Made by a program: the position numbers and the translations under genes | The notes under the pieces: model-generated | What the model was told of the DNA's origin: nothing | Seen by the model: the letters and a program-made list of their open reading frames with translations, nothing else | Database searches by the model: none | Assembly: GCA_035523875.1 (NCBI GenBank) | Contig: DATKPY010000027.1 | Coordinates: 1-64,000 of the forward strand | Reading direction: 5' to 3' | From: JASHUC01 sp035523875 | Lineage (GTDB): Bacteria > Pseudomonadota > Gammaproteobacteria > Steroidobacterales > Steroidobacteraceae | DNA: 64,000 nucleotides | Shown: positions 35,045-46,236 of the stretch, piece after piece | Layout: each line of letters starts with the position of its first letter | Position numbering within the stretch: position 1 is the stretch's first letter

Positions 35045-36676
35045 TCAGCGCCGATACCCGTTCGTGATCGGATAGCGCCAGTCCCGCCCGAAGGCGCGCC
35101 GACTCACCCGTACGCCGGGCGGCGCCTGACGGCGCTTGTACTCGTTGCGCTTGACGAGGTCGAGCACGCGTCCGACGGTCGCGCGGTCGAACCCGCGCGC
35201 CTCGATCTCATCGACGGAGAGATCCTCCTCGATGAACGCCTCGAGAATCGGGTCGAGCACCGCGTACGGCGGCAGCGAATCGGAGTCCTTCTGATCGGCT
35301 CTGAGCTCCGCGGAGGGCGGGCGCTCGATCACCCGCTGCGGGATGACCTCGGCATCGCGATTGCGGTAGGCCGCGAGCCGGTAGACGAGGAGCTTGCTGC
35401 AATCCTTGATGGGCGCGAACCCGCCCGCCATATCCCCGTAGAGCGTCGCATAGCCGACCGCCATCTCGCTCTTGTTTCCGGTCGTGAGCAGCATCCGGCC
35501 GGTCTTGTTGGAGATGCCCATCAGAATGAGCATGCGACAGCGCGACTGGATGTTCTCCTCGGTCGCATCGGGCGCACGACCGGCGAACTCCGCCTTGAGC
35601 GCGGAGAGCGTTGCTTCGAACATCGACTCGATCGGAATGACGCTGTAACGGACGCCCAGGCGGCGCGCCTCTTCCGCCGCGTCCTCCACGCTCATCGCGG
35701 CGGTGTAGCGGGAAGGCATCATGACGGCGTGCACGCGATCGGCGCCGAGGGCATCGACGGCGATCGCGAGGGTGAGCGCCGAGTCGACTCCGCCCGAGAG
35801 TCCCATCACCACGCCCGGAAAGCCGTGCTTGTTCACGTAGTCGCGCACGCCCAAGACGAGGGCGCCGTAGATGCTCGCCTCGTCGGAGAGCTCCGGGGCG
35901 ATGAGCCCGGCCTGCGGCGCCACGCGCGAGCCATCGCGCACGAGCTCGAAGGTGTAGGTGCCCTCCTCGAACGCCGGGGCGCGCATCAGGAGCTCCCCGC
36001 GGGCGTCCATGACGAACGAGTTGCCGTCGAATACGAGCTCGTCCTGTCCGCCCACGGTGTTCACGTAGGCGAGCGGCAGCTGCACATCGGCGATGCGATC
36101 GCGCGCGATCCGCTCGCGCTCGCGCTGCTTGTGGTTCTCGTACGGTGAGGCGTTGATCACGACGAGAAGCTCCGCCCCGCGCGCCCGCGCCGCACGCGCA
36201 GCCTCGACCTCCCAGATGTCCTCGCACACGAGGAGCCCTACCTTGAATCCGCGACAGTCGACCACCGTCGCCTCGTCCCCGGCACGGAAGTAGCGCTTCT
36301 CGTCGAAAACCTTGTAGTTCGGCAGCTCCCTCTTGCGGTGATTCGCGAGAATTCGACCCTCGCTCACGAGTGCCGCGGAATTGAAGATGTTCAGACCGCT
36401 GTACTCGGGGTAGCCGATCACTGCCGAGATGCCGTGCACCCCGCGGCGCACCGCATCGAGCCCCGAATCGATCTGGCGGCGAAAGCCCCGGTGAAAAAGC
36501 AGATCCTCCGGCGGATATCCCGAGAGCGTGAGCTCGGGAAACACGATGAGGTCAGGCGCGAGCGCCGCCCGCGCCTCATCGACGGTCTCGATCACGCGTG
36601 CCGCGTTCCCCTGCACATCGCCCACGAGCAGGTCGAGCTGCGCGAGCGCGATGCGTAATCGAGGCTCGGTGCTCAT
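35045..36676 (-). CDS. nadE: Glutamine-dependent NAD+ synthetase
   Basis: 543 aa fusion of a nitrilase-like glutaminase (1-about 260) and an NAD synthetase. The glutaminase triad is visible in FPELTLSGYPPEDLL (Glu), HRKRELPNYKVFDEKRYF (Lys) and LLVCEDIWE (Cys). The synthetase has P-loop GLSGGVDSALTLAIAVDALG and TTGNKSEMAVGYATLYGDMAGGF in part. It makes NAD from deamido-NAD. ATG 36676 is chosen over the longer frame because it begins the nitrilase domain. It converges on bamD with 25 bp between. Confidence 0.97.
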   Translation of the reverse strand: MSTEPRLRIALAQLDLLVGDVQGNAARVIETVDEARAALAPDLIVFPELTLSGYPPEDLLFHRGFRRQIDSGLDAVRRGVHGISAVIGYPEYSGLNIFNSAALVSEGRILANHRKRELPNYKVFDEKRYFRAGDEATVVDCRGFKVGLLVCEDIWEVEAARAARARGAELLVVINASPYENHKQRERERIARDRIADVQLPLAYVNTVGGQDELVFDGNSFVMDARGELLMRAPAFEEGTYTFELVRDGSRVAPQAGLIAPELSDEASIYGALVLGVRDYVNKHGFPGVVMGLSGGVDSALTLAIAVDALGADRVHAVMMPSRYTAAMSVEDAAEEARRLGVRYSVIPIESMFEATLSALKAEFAGRAPDATEENIQSRCRMLILMGISNKTGRMLLTTGNKSEMAVGYATLYGDMAGGFAPIKDCSKLLVYRLAAYRNRDAEVIPQRVIERPPSAELRADQKDSDSLPPYAVLDPILEAFIEEDLSVDEIEARGFDRATVGRVLDLVKRNEYKRRQAPPGVRVSRRAFGRDWRYPITNGYRR

Positions 36677-36723
36677 GGCGGGGCTCCTTCGGCGGCGTCG
36701 CGCGCGGGTGAGCGAGCGCTCGC

Positions 36724-37709
<986 letters not shown>

Positions 37710-37713
<4 letters not shown>

Positions 37714-38885
37714 GCGCCGCCCTTCTTGCGTGCGAGCGCAACGGCCTTGCGCGCAGCTTCGGTGAGGTCGCCGGCGGCTGCAAGGTTGAGGCCGCTCGCC
37801 GCCAGCATCTCGCGAGCCCTCTCGGCGTTGGTGCCCTCGAGGCGCACCACCACCGGCACCTTCACGCCCACGTTCTGCACCGCCTTGATGACCCCTTCGG
37901 CGATCAGATCGCAACGGACGATGCCGCCGAAGATGTTGACGAGGATCGCCCGCACGCGGGGATTCGACAGGATGAGCTCAAAGGCCACCGTCACGCGCTC
38001 GCTGGTCGCCCCGCCTCCCACGTCGAGGAAGTTCGCGGGCCGGCCGCCGTGCAGCTTGATCAGGTCCATGGTCGCCATCGCAAGCCCGGCGCCGTTGACC
38101 ATGCATGCGATGTCGCCGTCGAGGGAGACGTAGTTGAGGTCGTGCTCGGAGGCTGCGAGCTCCATCGGATCCTCCTGGCTGCGGTCGCGGAGCGCCGCGA
38201 CCTCCTTCTGCCGGAAGAGTGCGTTCTGGTCCACGTTGATCTTCGCATCGAGCGCGAGAAGGTGCCCCTCGGGGGTGACCACGAGCGGGTTGACCTCGAG
38301 CAGGCTCGCATCGCACTCGAGATAGAGCCGGTACAGCGCCGCCGCGAGCGTCTGGAACTCGGCCACCTGCCCGCCCGAGAAACCGAGCCCGAAGGCGAGC
38401 TTGCGGCATTGGAACGGCTGCAGGCCCGCAGCCGGATGCACGCTCGCCGTCAGAATCTTCTCGGGGGACTTGGCGGCGACTTCCTCGATCTCCATGCCGC
38501 CGGCGGCCGAAGCGATGAGCGCGATGCGCCCCTCGTCGCGGTTGAGCGTGAGCGAGAAGTACACCTCGCGCGCGATCTGTGAGCCGACCTCGACGTAGAC
38601 GTGCTCGACGGGCAACCCCTCAGGACCGGTCTGATGGGTGGCGAGGCGCGTTCCGAGCATGCCGGCCGCCGCGCGGCGCACGCTCTCCAGATCGCGCGCG
38701 ACCTTGACCCCGCCCGCTTTGCCGCGGCCTCCGGCGTGCACCTGCGCCTTGACCACCCACAGCGCGCCTGCGAGGGACCGCGCGGCGTCCACCGCCTCCT
38801 CGGGATTCGCGGCCACCCGCCCGGCAGGGACCGGGACGCCGTACGTGCGAAACAGCTCCTTCGCCTGGTATTCGTGCAAGTTCAT
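37710..38885 (-). CDS. sucC: Succinyl-CoA synthetase beta subunit (ADP-forming)
   Basis: 391 aa. ATP-grasp domain with MNLHEYQAKELFRTYGVPVP and VVKAQVHAGGRGKAGGVK, metal-binding EVNPLVV, and the C-terminal CoA-ligase domain with ILVNIFGGIVRCDLIAEGVI. Length matches E. coli SucC (388). It is co-translated with sucD. The divergent pilS starts 56 bp away, an order also seen in Xanthomonas. Confidence 0.97.
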
Positions 38886-38941
38886 GCTTTTGGGGGAGTC
38901 CTGAACGCGAGACCGCATATTCTGCCAAACTCGCGACTCCG

Positions 38942-40651
38942 ATGCCGCCCAGCGCCGCGACAGCCAATCCGTCCGCCACCGCACCGGCGCCGAACCCGCT
39001 CGCGCCGAGCGACCTGGCGTGGCGCGTCATCGGCCTCGCGAGCGTCTATCGGCTGCTCATTCCGCCAGCGATCTTGATCATCCAGTGGCTGACCGGGCCC
39101 GAATTCCTCGTGCGCGCCCGCCAGCCCTATCTGCTGCTCACGGTGGCGGTGGGCTATTTCGCCGCCGGCCTGCTGCTTCTCGTGTCGCGCGGACTCAACT
39201 GGCCCACCTTGCGGAGCATCGCGCTCGTCAATGCCGCCGTCGATGTGGCCGGCATCACGCTGATCCTCTATGCGAGCGGGGGCGTCGGCAGCGGTCTCGG
39301 TATCCTGCTGGTGCTCCCGGTGGGCGCGATGGCGATCCTCGCGGGCAATCGCGACGTGTTTCTCATCGCGGCGGTCGCCGCGCTCGCGGTGCTCGCTCAG
39401 CAGATCGTGGTGGGTGTGCAGGGGATTGCCCCGGCGACCGACTACACGACGGCGGGCGTGCTCGGCGCGGTGCTGTTCGTGATCGGGCTCTCGGTCTGGC
39501 CCATCGCGCATCGCCTGCGCGAAAGCGAGGCGCTCGTGCGGCGCCAGGAGGTCGATCTCGCGAACTTGGCCCAGCTCTCGCAGTACGTCGTGCAGCACCT
39601 GCGCGAAAGCATCCTGGTCGTGGACACCGAGGATCGGATCCGGCTCATCAACGAGTCCGCCGCGCAGATCTTGGGCGACCGCGCCGCCTACCCCGGTGCG
39701 CTCTTGGGCGAGGCCTCGCCGCGCCTCCTGTACCTGCTCGAGCGATGGCGCAAGGCGGCGGGCTACTCTCCGGACCCCGAGGCCACGTTCGTCTCCGAGG
39801 ATGGCGCGAGCATCGTGCACCCGCACTTCGCGCCGCTCGGCAGCGCCGAGACCGCGCCGATCCTGGTCTTCCTCGAGGACACGAGCGTACTCGCCGAGAA
39901 GGTGCAGCAGTCGAAGCTCGCAGCGCTCGGGCGCTTGAGCGCGAGCATCGCCCACGAGATCCGCAATCCCGTGGGCGCGATGAGCCACGCGGGACAGCTC
40001 CTCGGGGAATCCCCACAGCTCGCTCCCGAGGACAAGCGTCTCACGGAGATCATCCGCACCAATGCCGAGCGCGTGAGCACCATCATCAACAACGTGCTCA
40101 AGCTATCGCGGCGCGAGGCGGCTCGCATCGAGCGGTTGGAGCTCGGCGCCTGGATCGGTGATTTCGGCGCGGAGTTCTGCGCAACGATGCAATGGCCCGT
40201 GACGCGCCTCACAGTCGCAAGCGCGGATCCGGGCGGTGAGTCCCGGGGCAAGGACATCGCGGTGCGGGCCGATCCGACGCAGCTGCGCCAGATCCTCTGG
40301 AACCTCTGCGACAACGCTATCCGGCACGGTGTGAAGGACTCGGCAGATCGCATCGTGGAGATCCGCTACGGTCGAATCATGGCGACGGCACGGCCGTTCC
40401 TCGAGGTCGCCGACCGCGGTCCGGGAGTGCCGGCGGAGAATCTCGAGCGGATCTTCGAGCCGTTCTTCAGCGGTGAGCGCGGCGGCACCGGCCTCGGACT
40501 GTTCCTCGCGCGCGAGCTCGCGCAGACGAACGGTGCGACGCTGCTCTACGAGCCGCGCCCGGGCGGAGGGAGCACGTTTCGCCTGGTGTTCGCCGATCCG
40601 CAGCGCTGGCAGAATCCGTTAGGCGATCCGGGGACCTCTCGCGGGACATGA
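38942..40651 (+). CDS. pilS: Sensor histidine kinase PilS
   Basis: 569 aa. A cluster of transmembrane helices (about 30-190) is followed by a PAS domain (about 215-320), a HisKA domain with phospho-acceptor His in SIAHEIRNPVGAMSHA, and a HATPase domain with NLCDNAIRHGV (N box), VADRGPGVP (G1) and GGTGLGLFLAREL (G2). PilS senses pilin levels in the inner membrane and controls PilR. It overlaps pilR by 4 nt. Its position next to sucC and pilR fits the Xanthomonadales pil locus. Confidence 0.93.
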   Translation: MPPSAATANPSATAPAPNPLAPSDLAWRVIGLASVYRLLIPPAILIIQWLTGPEFLVRARQPYLLLTVAVGYFAAGLLLLVSRGLNWPTLRSIALVNAAVDVAGITLILYASGGVGSGLGILLVLPVGAMAILAGNRDVFLIAAVAALAVLAQQIVVGVQGIAPATDYTTAGVLGAVLFVIGLSVWPIAHRLRESEALVRRQEVDLANLAQLSQYVVQHLRESILVVDTEDRIRLINESAAQILGDRAAYPGALLGEASPRLLYLLERWRKAAGYSPDPEATFVSEDGASIVHPHFAPLGSAETAPILVFLEDTSVLAEKVQQSKLAALGRLSASIAHEIRNPVGAMSHAGQLLGESPQLAPEDKRLTEIIRTNAERVSTIINNVLKLSRREAARIERLELGAWIGDFGAEFCATMQWPVTRLTVASADPGGESRGKDIAVRADPTQLRQILWNLCDNAIRHGVKDSADRIVEIRYGRIMATARPFLEVADRGPGVPAENLERIFEPFFSGERGGTGLGLFLARELAQTNGATLLYEPRPGGGSTFRLVFADPQRWQNPLGDPGTSRGT

Positions 40652-42000
40652 ACAAGCCTGCCGTTCTCATCGTGGACGACGAGCCTGATCTGCTCGAGCT
40701 CGTGAGTCTCACCTTGAGCCGCATGAGTCTCGAGACCTGCACGGCGGGCGACGTAGCCGCGGCGCAGCGCCTCCTCAAGATGCGCCACTTCGACCTCTGC
40801 TTGACCGACATGCGCCTGCCGGACGGTGATGGCCTCGATCTCGTGGGTTGGATCCAGGAGCACCGCGCCGACGTGCCGGTCGCCGTCATCACCGCCCACG
40901 GCAACGTCGAATCGGCGGTGCGGGCCCTCAAGTTGGGCGCATTCGATTTCGTCTCGAAACCCCTCGATCTCGGGGTGCTGCGCAAGCTCGTCGGCAGCGC
41001 AATCCGCTTGGGCGCACGGAGCGACGAGTCGACGATCACCGCGCGTACGCCGCGCCTCCTCGGCCACTCGGGCGTGATGCAGCAGCTGAGGGAGATGATC
41101 GGACGGGTCGCGCGCAGCCAGGCGCCCGTGCACATCTTCGGTGAGTCCGGTACCGGCAAGGAGCTCGTCGCGCGGCTCATCCACGAGAGCGGACCGCGCT
41201 CGGAGGGACCGTTCGTGCCCGTGAACTGTGGCGCGATTCCCACGGAGCTCATGGAGAGCGAGCTCTTCGGCCACAAGCGCGGCAGCTTCACCGGCGCAGT
41301 GGCCGACAAGAAGGGCCTGGTGCAAAGCGCCGAGGGCGGCACGCTGTTTCTCGATGAGGTCGCCGACCTCCCCCTGCACATGCAGGTGAAGCTGCTGCGC
41401 ATCGTGCAGGAGAAGACGGTGCGACCGGTCGGGGAATCGCGCGAGGAAAGCGTCGATGTGCGAATCCTCTCGGCAACCCACAAGAACTTGGCCGAGCTCG
41501 TTGCCGAGGGACGCTTTCGCGAGGACCTCTTCTATCGCATCAACGTGATCGAGATTCGAGTGCCCGCGCTCCGCGAGCGGCCTGAGGACATCGCGGTGCT
41601 CGCCGATGCGATCCTGGGTCGGCTCTGCCGTCGTATGAAGATCGACGCGGCGCGTTTGAGCCCCGAGGCGCTCGCGGCGCTCGAGGGCTACCCGTTCCCC
41701 GGAAACGTGCGCGAGCTGGAGAACGTGCTCGAGCGTGCGCTCACGCTGAGCACGGGCGGCGTCATCCCACCGGAGCACGTGAAGCTGCGCGCACCCGGCA
41801 GAGCGGCAGCGCCGGAGAGGCTCGCACCGTCCCCGTCCGACGGCAAGGTCGCACTCGGCGAACAGCTCGAGGACATCGAGCGCGATGCCATCGTGAAGGC
41901 GCTCGAGAAGACCCGCTACAACAAGACGGCGGCCGCGAAGCTCCTCGGAATGAGCTTCCGGGCGCTGCGCTATCGCGTGAAGAAGCTCGGGATCGAGTAG
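40648..42000 (+). CDS. pilR: Sigma54-dependent response regulator PilR
   Basis: 450 aa. Receiver domain with VLIVDDEPDLLELVSLT and phospho-acceptor Asp in LTDMRLPDGDGLDLV, AAA+ domain with Walker A GESGTGKELVARLIH, sigma54-contact loop GSFTGA (the usual PilR variant of GAFTGA) and GGTLFLDEVADLPL, and a Fis-type HTH at the C-terminus (RYNKTAAAKLLGMSFRALRYRVKKLG region). It activates pilA from a sigma54 promoter; such a promoter lies at 61519-61534. Confidence 0.95.
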   Translation: MNKPAVLIVDDEPDLLELVSLTLSRMSLETCTAGDVAAAQRLLKMRHFDLCLTDMRLPDGDGLDLVGWIQEHRADVPVAVITAHGNVESAVRALKLGAFDFVSKPLDLGVLRKLVGSAIRLGARSDESTITARTPRLLGHSGVMQQLREMIGRVARSQAPVHIFGESGTGKELVARLIHESGPRSEGPFVPVNCGAIPTELMESELFGHKRGSFTGAVADKKGLVQSAEGGTLFLDEVADLPLHMQVKLLRIVQEKTVRPVGESREESVDVRILSATHKNLAELVAEGRFREDLFYRINVIEIRVPALRERPEDIAVLADAILGRLCRRMKIDAARLSPEALAALEGYPFPGNVRELENVLERALTLSTGGVIPPEHVKLRAPGRAAAPERLAPSPSDGKVALGEQLEDIERDAIVKALEKTRYNKTAAAKLLGMSFRALRYRVKKLGIE

Positions 42001-42036
42001 CCGCCGGCCATCCGAATCCGGCAAGCTCTACACCCC

Positions 42037-42456
42037 ATGCGAAACTCGGCTCTCGCGCGCTTCTGCGCCGTCGGACTCCTCTGCTTCATCGTGGGCCTCG
42101 GCGTGCTCGTGGGCCTGCACGAGCTCCTCGGCGTCTACTACCTGATCGCCTATGCCGCGGCGTTCTTCGTGACCAACTCGTTCGGCTATCTGCTCAACGG
42201 ACGCTACGCGTTCCGGGCGCCGCGAGTCGACCGCGCCGGTGCGCTCCGCTACATGACGGTGAACGCCGGATTGCTCGCGATCAACTCCCTCCTGCTGCGA
42301 GTCCTCGTCGAGAATTTCCACCTCTGGTATCTCACCGGCACGCTCATCCTGGCCGCGGTGAACACGCCCATCAGCTTCGTCGCCCACGGGGTGCTCTCCT
42401 ACCGGACGGGACGCTGGGCGCGGGCAGCGAGTGCCTCCTCTGCCCCGGCGCCCTGA
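42037..42456 (+). CDS. GtrA family membrane protein
   Basis: 139 aa with four transmembrane helices and the GtrA pattern (FCAVGLLCFIVGLGVLVGLHE, AYAAAFFVTNSFGYLLNGRYAF). GtrA proteins are thought to help flip undecaprenyl-linked sugars. It opens the glycan cluster, 36 bp after pilR, and has a distant counterpart at 59326. Confidence 0.85.
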   Translation: MRNSALARFCAVGLLCFIVGLGVLVGLHELLGVYYLIAYAAAFFVTNSFGYLLNGRYAFRAPRVDRAGALRYMTVNAGLLAINSLLLRVLVENFHLWYLTGTLILAAVNTPISFVAHGVLSYRTGRWARAASASSAPAP

Positions 42457-42534
42457 GCGCGCGCGAGAGCCGATTGCGTCGTTTTAGGGTAGATTTCCGC
42501 GGCCAATAGCGGCGCGCACCGGGCGGGTATTGCA

Positions 42535-45015
42535 GTGGAACACCCCAAAGAGGGCGATTCGAGGCGCGGAACGGGGTTCTACGCAGGCCTATTCCTGATC
42601 ACGGGATGCACGCTCATGCTGCAGATACTGCAGACGCGCATTCTCTCCGTGGTTGCCTGGTATCATCTCGCGTTCTTCGCCATCAGCATGGCGATGTTCG
42701 GGCTCACGGTCGGTGCCGTCTACGTCTACCTGCGCGGCGAGCGCTTCACGGAGGGCACGCTCTCCTACGATCTCGCGTACTTCAGCACGCTCTTCGCGCT
42801 CTCCACCTTCGTCATGCTCGGAGTCCAGGTGACCCTCGCGCCCGTGGTCACATGGTCGCTCGCGGCCGTGTGGACCTGGCTGCAGCTCTCCGTCTGCATG
42901 GCCGTTCCGTTCGTTTTCGCCGGCATCGTCGTGAGTCTCGCGCTCACGCGCAGTCCGTTCCCCGTGGGTCGGGTCTATGCGATCGACCTGTTCGGCGCAG
43001 CGACGGGATGCTTGGGCGCGCTCACGCTCCTCAATCTGACCGATGGTCCCTCGTGCGTCATCTGGGTGGGCGCGCTCGCGGCCGCCGGCGCCATCGCGTT
43101 CTCCGCATCGAGCATCGGTCGGGAGCCGCAACCGCGGCCGCGTTGGCATTCCCTCATCGCCCGGCGCCGCGCGATCCTCCTCGTGCTCGTGGCCCTCGCG
43201 CTCGCGAACGGCGCGAGCAGCTACGGTCTGCAGCCGCTCGTCGCCAAGGGCAAGTTCGAGGGCGGCAATTCCTACATTTACCGCGCCTGGAACACTTTCT
43301 CGCGCATCACCGTCACGCCGACCTACGTAGGTCCCCCGCATCTGTGGGGACCTTCGCCCAAGATCGACGACACGAATTTCGTTGCGACACAGCGCGACAT
43401 GAACATCGACGGCGACGCCGGAACCACCGCGACTTACTTTGACGGCCGACTCGCCGATGTCGGCTTCCTCAAGTACGACGTGACCAACCTCGCGTACTTC
43501 CTTCCCGGTCGCGAGCGCGCCGCCATCATCGGGGTGGGCGGCGGCCGCGACATCCTCTCCGCGGCCCTGTTCGGCTACCGCGACATCACTGGCGTCGAGC
43601 TGAACCCCGTGTTCGTGCGGCTGCTGACGCGGCAGCGCGGCTTCGCCGACTTCACCAACGTCGACCGGCTACCCGGCGTGCAATTCTTCATCGACGAGGG
43701 TCGCAGCTGGTTCGCGCGGACCCCGCAGCATTTCGACCTCATTCAGATGAGTCTCATCGACACCTGGGCGGCAACCGGCGCGGGCGCGTTCTCACTGAGC
43801 GAGAACGGCCTGTACACGACGCAAGCCTGGCGCATCTTCCTCGATCGGCTTTCGGACAAGGGCGTGTTCACGGTCAGCCGCTGGTTCAATCCGCGCGATC
43901 CGAGCGAGACGGCACGCATGCTGAGCCTGGCCGTCGCGGCCCTGCTCGCTCAGCGCGTCGCCGCGCCCCGGCAGCACATCGTGCTCGCGACCGAGCAGAA
44001 CATTGCGACGCTGCTCGTGTCGCGCGAGCCCTTCTCGGCGAGCGACATCGCCGTGCTCGAAGGAGTCGCGAAGCAATACGATCACCACTTGCTGGTCGTC
44101 CCAGGCGAGGTCTCGGCCTCGCCCATCCTCGAGCGGATCGTCTCCACCCGGGATCGGACCGTGCTCGACCACGACCTCTCTGACGGCGCGTTCGACCTTT
44201 CTCCTCCCACCGACGATCGACCGTTCTTCTTCAATCAGGTGCGGCTCGACCGGCCGCTGCAGGCTCTGCGGATTGCGCAGAGCCGGATCGGATCCGCTGC
44301 ACGTCTGGGCGGCGTGCGCGACGGCAACCTGGTCGCCACCGCGACCTTGCTGGTGCTTTTCCTGCTTTCCCTCATGATGGTCATCGCCACGATCCTCGTT
44401 CCGCTGCGGCACGCAGTCCGCGACGTGGGCCGCCCGCTCGCCGTCGGCGGGACGCTCTATTTTCTGCTGATCGGGCTCGGATTCATGCTGGTGGAGATCG
44501 CCCTGCTGCAGCGGACGGGCGTGTTCCTGGGGCACCCGGTCTACTCTCTCAGCATCCTGCTGTTCACCCTCGTGCTCTCGACGGGCTTCGGCAGCCTCGC
44601 TTCGGACCGGCTCGAGCTTCGCACCCGCATGAGATTCACGGCATGGGCCGCAGTGACGGCGCTTTGCATCATGCTCCTGCCGCTCTCCTTCGACTCCGTA
44701 TTGCCGGATTTCGAAGGCTCGCGCCTGCTCGCGAGAGCCTTGGTGTGCGTGGCGCTCATCGCGCCGGCCGGCTTCCTGATGGGCTTCGCGTTTCCGACAG
44801 GCATGCGCCTGATCTCGCGCGTCGACCGGCGGCCGACGCCCTGGTTCTGGGGAGTGAACGGTGCAGCCGGCGTGCTCGCCTCCATTGCCGCGGTGGCGCT
44901 CAGCATCGGCTTCGGTATCACCGTGACGCTGCGCATCGGCGGATGCTGCTACCTGCTGCTCATTCCGACGGCGCTCATCCTGTTGGCGGAGCGTCCCGAG
45001 GCCGCGCGCGCATGA
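42535..45015 (+). CDS. Large membrane protein with spermidine-synthase-like domain
   Basis: 826 aa. Six or so transmembrane helices (about 15-245), a soluble Rossmann domain (about 310-560) with AAIIGVGGGRDILSAALFG and ITGVELNPVF as in spermidine synthases/methyltransferases, then a second membrane block (600-820). Spermidine-synthase-like membrane fusions are widespread but their substrates are mostly unknown. Whether it makes a polyamine cannot be told; catalytic residues for aminopropyl transfer are not clear. The GTG start at 42535 is the first in frame. It stands between GtrA and gmd. Confidence 0.8.
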   Translation: MEHPKEGDSRRGTGFYAGLFLITGCTLMLQILQTRILSVVAWYHLAFFAISMAMFGLTVGAVYVYLRGERFTEGTLSYDLAYFSTLFALSTFVMLGVQVTLAPVVTWSLAAVWTWLQLSVCMAVPFVFAGIVVSLALTRSPFPVGRVYAIDLFGAATGCLGALTLLNLTDGPSCVIWVGALAAAGAIAFSASSIGREPQPRPRWHSLIARRRAILLVLVALALANGASSYGLQPLVAKGKFEGGNSYIYRAWNTFSRITVTPTYVGPPHLWGPSPKIDDTNFVATQRDMNIDGDAGTTATYFDGRLADVGFLKYDVTNLAYFLPGRERAAIIGVGGGRDILSAALFGYRDITGVELNPVFVRLLTRQRGFADFTNVDRLPGVQFFIDEGRSWFARTPQHFDLIQMSLIDTWAATGAGAFSLSENGLYTTQAWRIFLDRLSDKGVFTVSRWFNPRDPSETARMLSLAVAALLAQRVAAPRQHIVLATEQNIATLLVSREPFSASDIAVLEGVAKQYDHHLLVVPGEVSASPILERIVSTRDRTVLDHDLSDGAFDLSPPTDDRPFFFNQVRLDRPLQALRIAQSRIGSAARLGGVRDGNLVATATLLVLFLLSLMMVIATILVPLRHAVRDVGRPLAVGGTLYFLLIGLGFMLVEIALLQRTGVFLGHPVYSLSILLFTLVLSTGFGSLASDRLELRTRMRFTAWAAVTALCIMLLPLSFDSVLPDFEGSRLLARALVCVALIAPAGFLMGFAFPTGMRLISRVDRRPTPWFWGVNGAAGVLASIAAVALSIGFGITVTLRIGGCCYLLLIPTALILLAERPEAARA

Positions 45016-45150
45016 GGCACGCGAGTTGCCGCGGTTGTGACTGCCCTCACAGCCGCGGACTGGCTCAACACGGAGCGGCGATGTAGGGTCGGCATCACTC
45101 GATGAGACAGAATATCGCGTTGAGCCACGGTTCTCGTCCGGGAGCGGGGT

Positions 45151-46236
45151 ATGAAACGAGCATTGATCACCGGGATAACCGGGCAGGACGGCGCCTACCT
45201 CGCGGAGCTGCTGCTCGCCAATCGATACGAGGTTCATGGGATCAAGCGGCGGGCGTCCTCCTTCAATACCGACCGTATCGATCATCTGTACCAGGACTCC
45301 CATGAAAGTGGCGTGCGGCTGTTCCTGCACTACGGAGATCTGACGGACGCCACCAACCTCATTCGCATCATTCAGCAGGTTCAACCGGACGAGATTTACA
45401 ATCTCGCGGCGCAGAGCCACGTCGGGGTCTCGTTCGAGACGCCAGAGTACACGGCGAATGCCGATGCTCTCGGCACATTGCGCCTTCTGGAGGCGATCCG
45501 AATTCTGGGCCTCGCGGGTAGGACGCGCTTCTACCAGGCCTCGACCTCCGAGATGTTCGGCAGGACCGTGGAAACCCCGCAGCGGGAGACAACGCCCTTC
45601 TACCCGCGCTCGCCCTACGGAGTGGCGAAGCTCTATGGGCACTGGATCACCGTCAATTACCGCGAGGCCTACGGTCTCTACGCCTGCAGTGGGATCCTTT
45701 TCAACCACGAATCGCCGATTCGCGGCGAGACCTTCGTCACGCGCAAGATCACGCGCGGGCTCGCCCGCATTCGTGAGCGGCTGGAAACCTGTCTGTATCT
45801 AGGCAATCTAGACTCCCTGCGCGACTGGGGCCATGCCCGTGATTACGTCCGTGCCCAGTGGCTCATGCTCCAGCAGCCCGCGCCCGCGGACTTCGTCATC
45901 GCGACTGGCGAGCAGCATTCCGTACGCGAGTTCGTCGAGCGCGCCGCGCAACGCGTCGGCATGAGCATCTCATGGGAGGGCAAGGGCGAGAGCGAGCGCG
46001 GCATCGACTCCAAGACGGGGAGCACCGTCGTGAAGATCGATCCGCGGTATTTCCGACCGACGGAAGTCGACACTCTGCTCGGCGACGCCTCGAAGGCTCG
46101 CTCGCAGCTCGGCTGGAAGCCAGAGCATACCTTCGATGAGCTGATCGACGAGATGATCGCGGAAGACCTCGAGCTCGCGCGACGGGACGCGGCGATCGCC
46201 CGCGAGGGCTTCAGGCCGTACCGGTACCGCGAGTGA
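45151..46236 (+). CDS. gmd: GDP-mannose 4,6-dehydratase
   Basis: 361 aa extended SDR that converts GDP-mannose to GDP-4-keto-6-deoxymannose. NADP-binding GITGQDGAYLAELLLANRYEVHG, the characteristic IKRRASSFNTDRIDHLYQD, and catalytic YxxxK in YGVAKLYGH. The first step toward GDP-fucose or GDP-rhamnose. It overlaps fcl by 4 nt. Confidence 0.96.
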   Translation: MKRALITGITGQDGAYLAELLLANRYEVHGIKRRASSFNTDRIDHLYQDSHESGVRLFLHYGDLTDATNLIRIIQQVQPDEIYNLAAQSHVGVSFETPEYTANADALGTLRLLEAIRILGLAGRTRFYQASTSEMFGRTVETPQRETTPFYPRSPYGVAKLYGHWITVNYREAYGLYACSGILFNHESPIRGETFVTRKITRGLARIRERLETCLYLGNLDSLRDWGHARDYVRAQWLMLQQPAPADFVIATGEQHSVREFVERAAQRVGMSISWEGKGESERGIDSKTGSTVVKIDPRYFRPTEVDTLLGDASKARSQLGWKPEHTFDELIDEMIAEDLELARRDAAIAREGFRPYRYRE

